DNA from: Rhizobium sp. ARZ01
GTDB taxonomy: Bacteria > Pseudomonadota > Alphaproteobacteria > Rhizobiales > Rhizobiaceae
Assembly (NCBI RefSeq): GCF_014851675.1
Contig: NZ_JACVAE010000001.1
Coordinates: 2,852,001-2,916,000 of the forward strand
Reading direction: 5' to 3'
DNA length: 64,000 nt
Part shown: piece after piece, positions 15,540 through 25,876 of the stretch
Numbering within the stretch: the first letter of the stretch is position 1
Layout of the letters: each line of letters begins with the position of its first letter
Translations under genes and position numbers: made by a program
Notes under the pieces: generated by a model
The model's database searches: none
What the model was told of the DNA's origin: nothing
The model's input: the letters and a program-made list of their open reading frames with translations, nothing else

Positions 15540-17762
15540 ATGAGCAATCGCAGCCGCAATCTGGATATCGTCCTCGCCCTCTGCGCCGCCAGCTTTCTCC
15601 TTCTGCCGTGGTACAGGATCGAGGGCGGCTTCTTCGGTCTCGATTGGCTCAGCGGCTTCCCGACCGGTGCCGCCGAAGCCCCCGGCTTATTGCAAATGCT
15701 GCATGGTCGCACATGGCTCGCCCCCGTCGCCGCATTGCTCGTCTTGGCCATTGCCGCACGCTTCGTCGGCGATCCGATGCGGCGCGGCAAGATCTTTGCC
15801 TGGATCGGCGCGCTCGGCATCGCCTTCCTTGCCCTGCAGGGTTTGGCGATCGGCTTCACGGGCTGGACCTGGACGATCAGCGAAACCCTGTTCGGACCGC
15901 TTGCCGACGGTCAGCCCTCGATGGGCGCAGGCGCTGTGCTCGTCGGCATCAGCTTCGTCCTGCTGTTTTCCTTCGGGCTTGCCGATCGCGGCGTATTGAA
16001 AGGCGACGTCTTCGTCGTCTCCGCAATCTCGATGCTCGTCTTCCTCGTGGCGATCTTTGTTTTCTATCCCGTCGGCAGCATGCTGGTCGGTGCCTTCCAG
16101 GATTTTGACGGCTCCTTCAATCCGGAAGGTTTTACCCGCAACATTATCGACCCGTCGATCTGGAGCCTCGATTGCGTGATCGGCGGCACACGTTGCGGTG
16201 TTGCCTGGCGTACCCTCTGGCTGGCTGTCATGACCGCAACCGGGGCGACCGTCCTCGGCCTCGCCTTCGCCCTTCTCGCCACACGTACGGGTTTTCGCTA
16301 CAAGAAGGCGCTCCGGCTTCTGACCGTTTTGCCGATCATCACGCCGCCCTTCGTCGTCGGCCTTGCCCTGACGCTTCTATTCGGGCGTTCCGGCGTCGTC
16401 ACCCAGGGCCTATCCGCGGCGTTCGGCATCGAACCCGGCCGCTGGCTCTATGGCCTCACTGGCATCTGGATCGCGCAGGTCCTGTCCTTCACGCCCATTT
16501 CCTTCCTCGTGCTGATCGGCGTGGTCGAGGGCGTCAGCCCGTCGATGGAGGAAGCTTCGCAGACACTGCGGGCCGACCGCTGGCGCACCTTCTGGCGCGT
16601 CTCCATGCCGCTGATGAAGCCCGGCCTCGCCAATGCCTTCCTCATCGCCTTCATCGAGAGCATGGCCGATTTCGGCAATCCCATGGTGCTCGGAGGCAGC
16701 CACGGCGTGTTGTCGACGGAGATCTTTTTCGCTGTCGTCGGCTCGCAGAACGATCCGTCACGCGCGGCGGTGCTGGCGATCATCCTGCTCTGCTTCACGC
16801 TGTCGGCCTTCCTGGCGCAGCGGCTCTGGCTCTCCGGCAAGAATTTCGCCACCGTCACCGGCAAGGGCGACAGCGGCGCCCATGCCGCCCTCCCCCGCTC
16901 CGTCTCGATCGGCGTCCATGCGCTCGTCATTCCCTGGGCAGCCTTCACAATCGTTGTCTACGTGATGATCCTCGCCGGCGGCTTCGTGAAGACCTGGGGC
17001 CTCGACAATTCGCTGACGCTCGACCACTACGCCAAGGCGTTCTCGATAGAATTCCGCGACGGCGCGATCGCCTGGACCGGGGTTGCCTGGAACTCGTTCT
17101 GGACCACGATGGAGATATCGCTCCTCGCAGCACCACTGACGGCCGCCGTCGGCCTGTTGACCGCCTATCTCATCGTGCGCCAGCGCTTTGTCGGGCGTAA
17201 CCTGTTCGAGTTCGCGCTGATGTTGAGCTTCGCCATCCCTGGCACCGTCATCGGCATCAGCTACATCATGGCGTTCAACCTTCCGCCGCTGGAGATGACG
17301 GGAACGGCGATGATCCTGATTGCCTGCTTCGTCTTCCGCAACATGCCGGTCGGCGTGCGCGGCGGCGTGGCGGCAATGAGCCAGCTCGACCGCAGCCTCG
17401 ACGAAGCGTCGCTGACCCTTCGCGCTGGCAGCTTCCGCACCATCCGCAAGGTCATCCTGCCGCTGCTGAGGCCAGCGATCACCGCCGCGCTCGTCTACTC
17501 CTTCGTGCGCGCCATCACCTCCATCAGCGCCGTGATCTTTCTTGTCAGCGCCGAATACAACATGGCGACGTCCTACATCGTCGGCCTTGTCGAGAACGGC
17601 GAATATGGCGTGGCGATCGCCTATTCCTCCATGCTCATCCTGGTGATGCTCGTCGTTATCGCCGGCTTCCAGTTCCTCGTCGGCGAGCGCCGGCTGCGGC
17701 GCGAAAATCGCGTCGCCCCCGCGACCTCGTCGGCCCCTGTCCATCGGGAGAAAACCGCATGA
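15540..17762 (+). CDS. ABC transporter permease, two fused permease halves (AfuB/FbpB-like)
   Basis: 740 residues. Two BPD-type permease halves lie in tandem. The first ATPase-coupling (EAA) loop is MEEASQTLRADRWRTFWRV (about 337-355); the second is LDEASLTLRAGSFRTIRKV (about 620-640). FbpB-type proteins have the same fused layout but are usually 500-700 residues. Here about 180 extra N-terminal residues add several membrane segments before the first half. The protein forms the whole inner-membrane channel by itself. Its stop overlaps the ATPase start by three bases (17760-17762). Confidence 0.9.
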   Translation: MSNRSRNLDIVLALCAASFLLLPWYRIEGGFFGLDWLSGFPTGAAEAPGLLQMLHGRTWLAPVAALLVLAIAARFVGDPMRRGKIFAWIGALGIAFLALQGLAIGFTGWTWTISETLFGPLADGQPSMGAGAVLVGISFVLLFSFGLADRGVLKGDVFVVSAISMLVFLVAIFVFYPVGSMLVGAFQDFDGSFNPEGFTRNIIDPSIWSLDCVIGGTRCGVAWRTLWLAVMTATGATVLGLAFALLATRTGFRYKKALRLLTVLPIITPPFVVGLALTLLFGRSGVVTQGLSAAFGIEPGRWLYGLTGIWIAQVLSFTPISFLVLIGVVEGVSPSMEEASQTLRADRWRTFWRVSMPLMKPGLANAFLIAFIESMADFGNPMVLGGSHGVLSTEIFFAVVGSQNDPSRAAVLAIILLCFTLSAFLAQRLWLSGKNFATVTGKGDSGAHAALPRSVSIGVHALVIPWAAFTIVVYVMILAGGFVKTWGLDNSLTLDHYAKAFSIEFRDGAIAWTGVAWNSFWTTMEISLLAAPLTAAVGLLTAYLIVRQRFVGRNLFEFALMLSFAIPGTVIGISYIMAFNLPPLEMTGTAMILIACFVFRNMPVGVRGGVAAMSQLDRSLDEASLTLRAGSFRTIRKVILPLLRPAITAALVYSFVRAITSISAVIFLVSAEYNMATSYIVGLVENGEYGVAIAYSSMLILVMLVVIAGFQFLVGERRLRRENRVAPATSSAPVHREKTA

Positions 17763-18817
17763 AAACCGAGCGCACCGGCTCCGTCGTTTTCGAAAACGTC
17801 CGCAAGCAATTCGGCACCTTCACCGCCATTCCCGACCTGTCGCTGACGATCGAGCCGGGAACGCTGGTGACGCTGCTGGGACCGTCCGGCTGCGGCAAGA
17901 CAACGACGCTACGCATGCTCGCAGGCCTCGAGCACCCGACCTCCGGCCGCATCCTGATCGGCGGCAGGGACGTCACGATGCTGCCGGCGAACGAGCGCGA
18001 CGTCTCGATGGTGTTCCAGTCCTACGCGTTGTTTCCGCATATGACCGCGCTCGACAACGTGGCTTACGGCCTCGAATCCTCCGGCCTGAAGCGCAAGGAA
18101 GCGCGCGAACGGGCCGAGGAAGGCCTGAAGCTGGTTGGGCTGGCAGGCATGGGACAGCGCCTGCCGGCAGAACTGTCCGGCGGCCAGCAGCAGCGCGTCG
18201 CCGTGGCCCGCGCGCTCGTGCTGGAGCCGCAGGTGCTGCTCCTCGACGAGCCGCTTTCCAACCTCGACGCCCGGCTGCGCCGTAGGGTCCGCACCGAAAT
18301 CCGCGAACTGCAACAGCGGCTCGGTTTCACCGCCGTCTACGTCACGCACGATCAGGACGAGGCGCTGGCCGTGTCTGACCGCATCATCGTCATGAAGGAC
18401 GGCGTTATCGCCCAGGAAGGTACCCCGCGTGATCTCTACGAAACGCCCGCCTCGGCCTTCATCGCTGATTTCATGGGCGAAGCGAACGTCGTCAACTGCG
18501 ACGTCGTCGGTGTAGATGACGGCAAGGCGACGATCCGGGTGGAGGAACTCACACACCTCGTACCCGGACACAACGCACGCACGGGACCCGCGAAGCTCGC
18601 CGTCCGGCCCAATGCGATCACCCTACAGCCGACCCATGAAGGGTCCTACCGCGGGCGGATCACACACGCCGCCTATCTCGGCGACCATGTCGAGTACGAG
18701 GTGGAGACCACCGCAGGAACCCTGTTTGTCGTCGATCCTGCCGTGGAACGCGCCCTTGCTCCTTCGACCAACGTCGCCATCGGCTTCAAGGAACGCGGCG
18801 TCGCAATCATCGGCTGA
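17759..18817 (+). CDS. ABC transporter ATPase, AfuC/PotA/FbpC type
   Basis: 352 residues: Walker A GPSGCGKTT (about 42-50), signature LSGGQQQRVAVARAL (about 140-154), Walker B VLLLDEPLSNLD (about 159-170), switch VTHDQDEAL, and a C-terminal TOBE region (about 245-350). It powers import through the 740-residue permease. The ATG lies inside the permease stop (CATGA), so translation is coupled. Confidence 0.93.
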   Translation: MKTERTGSVVFENVRKQFGTFTAIPDLSLTIEPGTLVTLLGPSGCGKTTTLRMLAGLEHPTSGRILIGGRDVTMLPANERDVSMVFQSYALFPHMTALDNVAYGLESSGLKRKEARERAEEGLKLVGLAGMGQRLPAELSGGQQQRVAVARALVLEPQVLLLDEPLSNLDARLRRRVRTEIRELQQRLGFTAVYVTHDQDEALAVSDRIIVMKDGVIAQEGTPRDLYETPASAFIADFMGEANVVNCDVVGVDDGKATIRVEELTHLVPGHNARTGPAKLAVRPNAITLQPTHEGSYRGRITHAAYLGDHVEYEVETTAGTLFVVDPAVERALAPSTNVAIGFKERGVAIIG

Positions 18818-18844
18818 CCGCCAATCTTCTGACCATCCAGGACT

Positions 18845-19648
18845 ATGACAAAAATGCTTGCCAACACCGATCTTCAGGCCCGCCTCGCCTTTGCCGAAGC
18901 CATGGCTGACGACGCCGGCGCCCTCGCGCTCGACTATTTCAACCGGCGGGAAACGCTCGTCATCGAGACGAAAAGCGATCCGCAGGACGTCGTCTCGATC
19001 GCCGACCGCAACGTCGAGACCCTGATCCGCAGCCGCATTGCCGAGGTTTATCCGAATGACGGCGTGCTCGGCGAAGAGTACGGGCTGGAGCCCGGCCGGT
19101 CGGGCTATACCTGGGTGATCGACCCGATCGACGGCACGAGCCCGTTCGTCAACGGCATGCCGAGCTGGTGCGTCTCGATCGGCTTGCTGCACGAGGGCGA
19201 GCCGGTTGTCGGCGTCATCTCCGCACCCTGCCTTGGCGAACTCTACGCTGCCGCTGCCGGCCTTGGTGCGAAACTGAACGGCAAAGTTCTCTCGCTCGAT
19301 CCCTCACGCAACATCCGCAACGCCGTCACCGGCATCGGCGCGAACGGCCATGTGACGCCGGCGTCCGTCGCAAGGATCATCGAAGCCCTGCTGGCCGCAG
19401 GGGGCACCTTCGTCCGCAACGGTTCCGGCGCGCTCATGATCGCCTACGTCGCGTCCGGCCGCCTGGTCGGGTACTACGAGCAGTACATGCACGCCTGGGA
19501 CTGCGTGGCGGGATACTGCCTGGTGAAAGAGGCGGGCGGCTGGGTGTTGCCGTTCCCGGGCGAAGGCAGATCCCTGGAAAAGGGAGGCCCGGTGCTTGCA
19601 GCCGCTCCCGGTGCCATCGACGATCTGAAACGCATAGCGGGAATTTAG
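18845..19648 (+). CDS. Inositol-monophosphatase-family phosphatase
   Basis: 267 residues. The metal-dependent phosphatase motifs are complete: GEE (Glu77-Glu78), DPIDGT (Asp93-Asp96) and HAWDC (Asp219). The family removes phosphate from inositol-1-P, 3'-phosphoadenosine phosphate, fructose-1,6-bisphosphate or histidinol-P. No signal peptide is visible, so it acts in the cytoplasm. It lies 27 bases after the AfuC-like gene, which fits dephosphorylation of an imported sugar or polyol phosphate. ATG at 18854 is an alternative start with better ribosome-site spacing. Confidence 0.88.
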   Translation: MTKMLANTDLQARLAFAEAMADDAGALALDYFNRRETLVIETKSDPQDVVSIADRNVETLIRSRIAEVYPNDGVLGEEYGLEPGRSGYTWVIDPIDGTSPFVNGMPSWCVSIGLLHEGEPVVGVISAPCLGELYAAAAGLGAKLNGKVLSLDPSRNIRNAVTGIGANGHVTPASVARIIEALLAAGGTFVRNGSGALMIAYVASGRLVGYYEQYMHAWDCVAGYCLVKEAGGWVLPFPGEGRSLEKGGPVLAAAPGAIDDLKRIAGI

Positions 19649-19660
19649 AATACGGCCCAA

Positions 19661-19693
19661 CCGGCAGCGGGGGCCAGTAGCCACCGCTGCCGG
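19661..19693. terminator. 10-bp perfect hairpin between convergent genes
   Basis: CCGGCAGCGG (19661-19670), 13-base loop, CCGCTGCCGG (19684-19693), between the phosphatase stop (19648) and the DUF993 stop (19711). It is symmetric enough to serve both strands, but no U tract follows. Confidence 0.5.
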
Positions 19694-19710
19694 CCTCGCC
19701 CGAGCCTGCA

Positions 19711-20877
19711 TCAATCCGCCAGTCCATGCACCGCCAGAAAGCTTTTCATCCTCGCCACCGCAAGGTCCGGTTGGTCCAGCACGTTCGCCCGGTCGGCGAG
19801 GCGGAAGATGTCGGCATAGTGCAGCATGCCGCGAGACGACTGCAGTCCGGCGGGCATGGTGAAATGGTTCTGATGGCCGTTGAGCCAGGCGAGGAACACG
19901 ACGCCGGCCTTGTAGTATTGCGTCGGCACCTCGAAGATTTTTCGCGATAGCGGCACCGTGGGCTCGATCACGGCGCGGAAAGTGGCGACATCGCCGGCCG
20001 TCAGTGACGCGAGCGCCTTCGACGCCTGCGGCGCCACCGCGTCGAAGATGCCAAGTAGCGCGTGGCTGTATTTTCGTCCGTCCCCCTCGATCAGTTCGGC
20101 ATAGTTGAAATCGTCGCCGGTAAAGCAGAGTACGCCCTCCGGCAACCGGTCGCGCAGCGCCACCTCCCTGGCGTTGTCGAGCAGCGAGATCTTGATGCCT
20201 TCGACCTTGTTCTGATTCTCCTCGATGATCGACAGCACCGTTTCCAGCGCGCCCTCGAAATTTTCCGAACCCCAGTAACCCGCAAGCTGCGGATCGAACA
20301 TGTCGCCCAGCCAGTGCAGCACGACCTTGTCCTTCGCCTGGCCGAGGATACGGCCATAGACCTTGCGATAGTCGTCCGGGGAGGTCGCCAACCGCGCCAG
20401 CGCCCGGCTCGCCATCAGGATCGCCCGGCCCCCGTGTTTCTCGACGAAGCCGACCTGCTCCTCGTAAGCGGCGATCACGGCGTCGAGCGAGCGCGCATTG
20501 GCCGGCGCTAGGTGGTCGGTGCCCGCCCCGCAGGCGAGATCGGCGCCCGAAACCGTCCGCGCCTCGGCAAGCGAGCGGCGGATCAGCTCCTGCGCGCCGG
20601 CCCAGTTCAACCCCATGCCGCGCTGGGCCGTATCCATCGCCTCGGCGATACGGAAGCCGAGCGACCAGAGATGGTGGCGAAAGGCCAGTGTCTTATCCCA
20701 ATCGATCGCCGGCTCCTCCCAGGGGCGCATATCCTTCCAGGGATCGGAGACGACATGAGCTGCGGCATAGGCGATGCGGCTAAAAGCCGGCGGCGCAGAC
20801 GGGCGGGCGGTCGGCGTTCCATCGAGCGCATAACGATCGGTCGTGCCGTCTGCCTTCGGAAGGCTGACTGTCGGCAT
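19711..20877 (-). CDS. DUF993 family protein (dihydrodipicolinate-synthase-like barrel)
   Basis: 388 residues from ATG 20877, preceded by GGAGGAGATTTCC. Blocks such as RIAYAAAHVVSDPW, DWDKTLAFRHHLWSLG, GLNWAGAQELIRRSLAEA and VLHWLGDMFDPQLAGYWG are typical of DUF993, a family related in fold to class I aldolases of the DapA type but with no reaction that I know. A lyase or aldolase role on a keto-sugar would fit the neighbouring Gfo/Idh dehydrogenase. Its promoter region carries a palindrome (20910-20927) matching one before the divergent lacI gene, so the two sides are probably co-regulated. Confidence 0.85.
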   Translation of the reverse strand: MPTVSLPKADGTTDRYALDGTPTARPSAPPAFSRIAYAAAHVVSDPWKDMRPWEEPAIDWDKTLAFRHHLWSLGFRIAEAMDTAQRGMGLNWAGAQELIRRSLAEARTVSGADLACGAGTDHLAPANARSLDAVIAAYEEQVGFVEKHGGRAILMASRALARLATSPDDYRKVYGRILGQAKDKVVLHWLGDMFDPQLAGYWGSENFEGALETVLSIIEENQNKVEGIKISLLDNAREVALRDRLPEGVLCFTGDDFNYAELIEGDGRKYSHALLGIFDAVAPQASKALASLTAGDVATFRAVIEPTVPLSRKIFEVPTQYYKAGVVFLAWLNGHQNHFTMPAGLQSSRGMLHYADIFRLADRANVLDQPDLAVARMKSFLAVHGLAD

Positions 20878-20909
20878 GGAAATCTCCTCCACGGTTCCGA
20901 TCGTCAATA

Positions 20910-20927
20910 ATTTAGATCGTTCCAAAT
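20910..20927. promoter_or_regulatory. LacI operator near DUF993
   Basis: ATTTAGATCGTTCCAAAT, an 18-bp imperfect palindrome with 7 of 9 arm positions paired. It shares the core GATCGTTCCAA with the site at 21370-21387 and lies 33 bases upstream of the DUF993 ATG. Confidence 0.6.
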
Positions 20928-21362
20928 TTCAAGAGCCGGAGAGACGGTGAAGCTTGGCTGAGAATAGAGAGATGTTAGCGACGATTTTGCTGGCACCGGA
21001 ATCCTGAAGCGTTTGTGCAGGAATGCACCTCGGCTTACACCCGCAGCAGTGCCGATCGCCACTCGCTACGGACGACCCAGTCCCGCCCTCTGCCACGCCC
21101 GACCCGCCGGATCATACGGAGCGAAGACTCCGGTAAGCGACAGTTATTGCTTGATTTTTAACCACATATCCCTGAATAGGGCCTAAAGATGGCGACCGAG
21201 GGAAGCAAGTCCTAGCGAACCACGATGCCCGAAAAGCCCAGCACGAACACACAGCATGCCGCGCCTGTCAATGCCGCAGGAAACAAAACGGTCGACGCTC
21301 CGTTCACCCGCCCAGGGCAGTTCGCTTCACCCTCGCCCGACCACCTCTCTCCGGCAAGCCGC

Positions 21363-21392
21363 TTGACATATTTGGATCGTTCCAATTAATGT
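21363..21392 (+). promoter_or_regulatory. Promoter with LacI operator for lacI and the CoA-transferase operon
   Basis: TTGACA (21363-21368) is a consensus -35 box. The next 18 bases contain ATTTGGATCGTTCCAATT (21370-21387), an imperfect palindrome matching the site by DUF993, and a -10-like TAATGT follows (21387-21392). The operator fills the promoter spacer, so binding would exclude RNA polymerase. Confidence 0.6.
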
Positions 21393-21437
21393 CCTTTCGT
21401 TAGCGCGGACAAAGAAAAGGCCGCAAGCGAGGAAATC

Positions 21438-23482
<2,045 letters not shown>

Positions 23483-23487
23483 GCAGT

Positions 23488-25104
23488 ATGATGAGTAAGC
23501 ACATTACCCCCGCCGAAGCCGCAGCACTGATCCCCGACGGCGCCATCGTCTCCGTGTCGTCCTCGTCCGGCCTCGGCTGCCCGGACCTGATGCTGAAGGC
23601 GATCGGCGAGCGTTTTGGGGCAACCGGGCATCCAAAGAACATCACCACCCTGCACCCGATCGCCGCCGGCGACATGAGCGGCATCAAGGGCGTGGATTAC
23701 ATCGCCAGGAAGGGGCTGCTCGCGAAGATCATCGGCGGTTCCTATCCGTCTGGCCCCTCCTCCGCCGAGCCGCCGCTGATCTGGCAGATGGTTACCGGCA
23801 ACGAGATCCCGGCCTACAACATCCCCTCCGGCATCCTGTTCGACATGCATCGCGAGGCCGCCGCCAAGCGTCCCGGCGTGCTCACCAAGGTCGGCCTCGA
23901 CACCTTCGTCGATCCGTCCCGCCAGGGCTGCGCGATGAACGACAAGGCGACCGCCGAGCCGGTCGTCAAGACGGTCGAGTTCGAGGGCGAGGAGTGGCTG
24001 TATTTCCCGGCGATCGTGCCGCAGGTGGCGATCATCCGCGCCACCACCGCCGACGAGCGCGGCAACCTCACCTATGAGCACGAGGGCGCCTATCTCGGCG
24101 GCCTCGACCAGGCGCTCGCCGCCCGCAACAACGGCGGCATCGTCATCGCCCAGGTCAAGCGCATCACCAAGGCCGGCTCGCTGCGCCCCCACGACGTACG
24201 CGTGCCCGGCATGCTGGTTGACTATGTCGTCGTCGACCACGACCAGAAGCAGACGACCCAGACGCTTTACGATCCGGCGATCTCCGGCGAGATCATGCGC
24301 CCGATCGACACGTTCCGCGTCCCGGAGTTCAACATCCAGAAGGTGATCGCCCGCCGCGTCGCGCAGGAGCTCGAGGCAGGAAGCTGCGTCAATCTCGGCT
24401 TCGGCATCTCCGCCAACGTGCCGCGCATCCTGCTGGAGGAAGGCCTGCATGGCGCCGTCACCTGGGTGATCGAGCAGGGCGCGGTCGGTGGCGTGCCGCT
24501 GCTCGACTTCGCCTTCGGCTGCGCCTCGAATGCCGACGCCTTCATGCCCTCGCCCTACCAGTTCACCTATTTCCAGGGCGCCGGCTTCGACGCCTCGCTG
24601 CTCTCCTTCCTCGAGATCGGCCGCGACGGCTCGGTCAACGTCTCCAAGCTCTCGTTCCGCCCGCATGTGACGGCCGGCGCCGGCGGCTTCGTCGACATCA
24701 CCGCGCGGGCAAGGAAGATCGTGTTCTCCGGCATGTTCAACGCGGGGGCGAAGCTCGCCGTTGCGGATGGACGGCTCGTCATCGAGAAGGAGGGCAAGCT
24801 GAAGAAGCTGGTGAACGAGGTCGAGCACGTCACCTTCTCCGGCCGCCGCGCCATCGAGCAGGGCCAGGACATCACCTATGTCACCGAGCGCTGCGTGATG
24901 AAGTTGACGGCCAGGGGCATCGTGCTGACCGAGATCGCCCCGGGCGTCGACCTCCAGACCCATATCCTCGACCAGTCGGAATTCCCGCTGATCGTCTCCG
25001 ACGTGTTGAAGACGATGGATGCGTCCCTGTTCCACGAGGCGGCGCTCGGCCTGACCCTGCCGCGCAAGCGTGAGCGCACGCTCGAGGGAGCCGAACATGT
25101 CTGA
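23488..25104 (+). CDS. Acyl-CoA:carboxylate CoA-transferase, fused two-subunit type (YdiF-like)
   Basis: 538 residues, the length of single-chain family I CoA-transferases. The N-terminal half starts HITPAEAAALIPDGAIVSV. The C-terminal half carries the nucleophilic glutamate in TWVIEQGAVGGVP (Glu near 329), which forms the glutamyl-CoA intermediate. It moves CoA from a donor such as acetyl-CoA to an organic acid. The start is ATG 23488 or 23491; an in-frame TTG at 23479 overlaps the previous stop. Together with the crotonase it implies that a carbon skeleton is processed as a CoA thioester. The substrate is unknown. Confidence 0.88.
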   Translation: MMSKHITPAEAAALIPDGAIVSVSSSSGLGCPDLMLKAIGERFGATGHPKNITTLHPIAAGDMSGIKGVDYIARKGLLAKIIGGSYPSGPSSAEPPLIWQMVTGNEIPAYNIPSGILFDMHREAAAKRPGVLTKVGLDTFVDPSRQGCAMNDKATAEPVVKTVEFEGEEWLYFPAIVPQVAIIRATTADERGNLTYEHEGAYLGGLDQALAARNNGGIVIAQVKRITKAGSLRPHDVRVPGMLVDYVVVDHDQKQTTQTLYDPAISGEIMRPIDTFRVPEFNIQKVIARRVAQELEAGSCVNLGFGISANVPRILLEEGLHGAVTWVIEQGAVGGVPLLDFAFGCASNADAFMPSPYQFTYFQGAGFDASLLSFLEIGRDGSVNVSKLSFRPHVTAGAGGFVDITARARKIVFSGMFNAGAKLAVADGRLVIEKEGKLKKLVNEVEHVTFSGRRAIEQGQDITYVTERCVMKLTARGIVLTEIAPGVDLQTHILDQSEFPLIVSDVLKTMDASLFHEAALGLTLPRKRERTLEGAEHV

Positions 25105-25876
25105 GCCGCGAATCCGGATCAGTATCGACGGCCCGATCGCCACCCTGACCGTGGCGCGGCCGGAGAAGCTGAATGCCTTCGACATCGACATGCTGAAGGA
25201 ACTGTCCGCCGCCTGCGACGCGGTCGAGGCGGACGCCGCCGTGCGCGTCGCCATCGTCACCGGCGAAGGCAAGGCCTTCTCGGCCGGCGGCGACATCCGC
25301 GCCTGGGCCGGCATGGAGCCGAACGAATTCGGCCACGCCTGGGTGCGCTTCGGCCATCGCGTCTTCGAGCGGCTGGCGAGCCTGCGCATGCCGCTGGTCG
25401 CCGCCGTCAACGGCCATGCGCTCGGCGGCGGACTGGAGCTTGCCGCCGCCGCCGACATCCGCATCGCCGAAAGCCAGGTAAAGATCGGCCTGCCGGAGGC
25501 GGGGCTCGGCATGGTGCCCGGCTGGTCGGGCACGCAGCGGCTGGTGAAGCGTTTTGGCGCGCAAGCTGTGCGGCGCATGCTGCTTGGCGGCGAGGTGCTG
25601 ACGGCGGCCGAGGCCGAGAAGCTCGGCATCGTCGACCAGGTCGTCGAGACCGGCACGTCCGTCGAGGCGGCACGCGACTACGCGGCCCGCATCGCCGCCC
25701 GCGGCCCGGCCGCGACCGAGATTTCGAAACTGATGATCGCTGTGGCCAACGGCGAGGACAATGGCAGCGCGGTGGAAGCCCTTGGCTCCATCCTCGTCGC
25801 CAAGACCGGGGACCTGAAGGAGGGCGTCGCCGCCTTCACCGGAAAGCGCCCCGCCGATTTCAAGGGAGAATGGTGA
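25097..25876 (+). CDS. Enoyl-CoA hydratase/isomerase (crotonase) family protein
   Basis: 259 residues. Crotonase features: PEKLNAFDIDML, the oxyanion segment FSAGGDIRAW, GHALGGGLELAAAADIRIAE and PEAGLGMVPGWSGTQRL. The two glutamates that act in enoyl-CoA hydration (in GGGLEL and in LPEAGL) are both present, so true hydratase activity is plausible. The start overlaps the CoA-transferase stop by eight bases, and the stop overlaps the aldehyde dehydrogenase start. Confidence 0.9.
   Translation: MSEPRIRISIDGPIATLTVARPEKLNAFDIDMLKELSAACDAVEADAAVRVAIVTGEGKAFSAGGDIRAWAGMEPNEFGHAWVRFGHRVFERLASLRMPLVAAVNGHALGGGLELAAAADIRIAESQVKIGLPEAGLGMVPGWSGTQRLVKRFGAQAVRRMLLGGEVLTAAEAEKLGIVDQVVETGTSVEAARDYAARIAARGPAATEISKLMIAVANGEDNGSAVEALGSILVAKTGDLKEGVAAFTGKRPADFKGEW

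Larger units (their letters stand above)
20878..21437. other. Intergenic region between DUF993 and divergent lacI
   Basis: 560 bases. Both ends carry a related LacI-type operator, annotated separately. The 440 bases between them show no convincing open frame, RNA gene or repeat by eye. Confidence 0.6.

Noticed and set aside
14422-18817. Ferric iron uptake as the role of the AfuABC-like importer
   Set aside because: LacI control, the phosphatase gene and the AfuA-like pattern favour a sugar phosphate; no iron-box-like sequence was seen.
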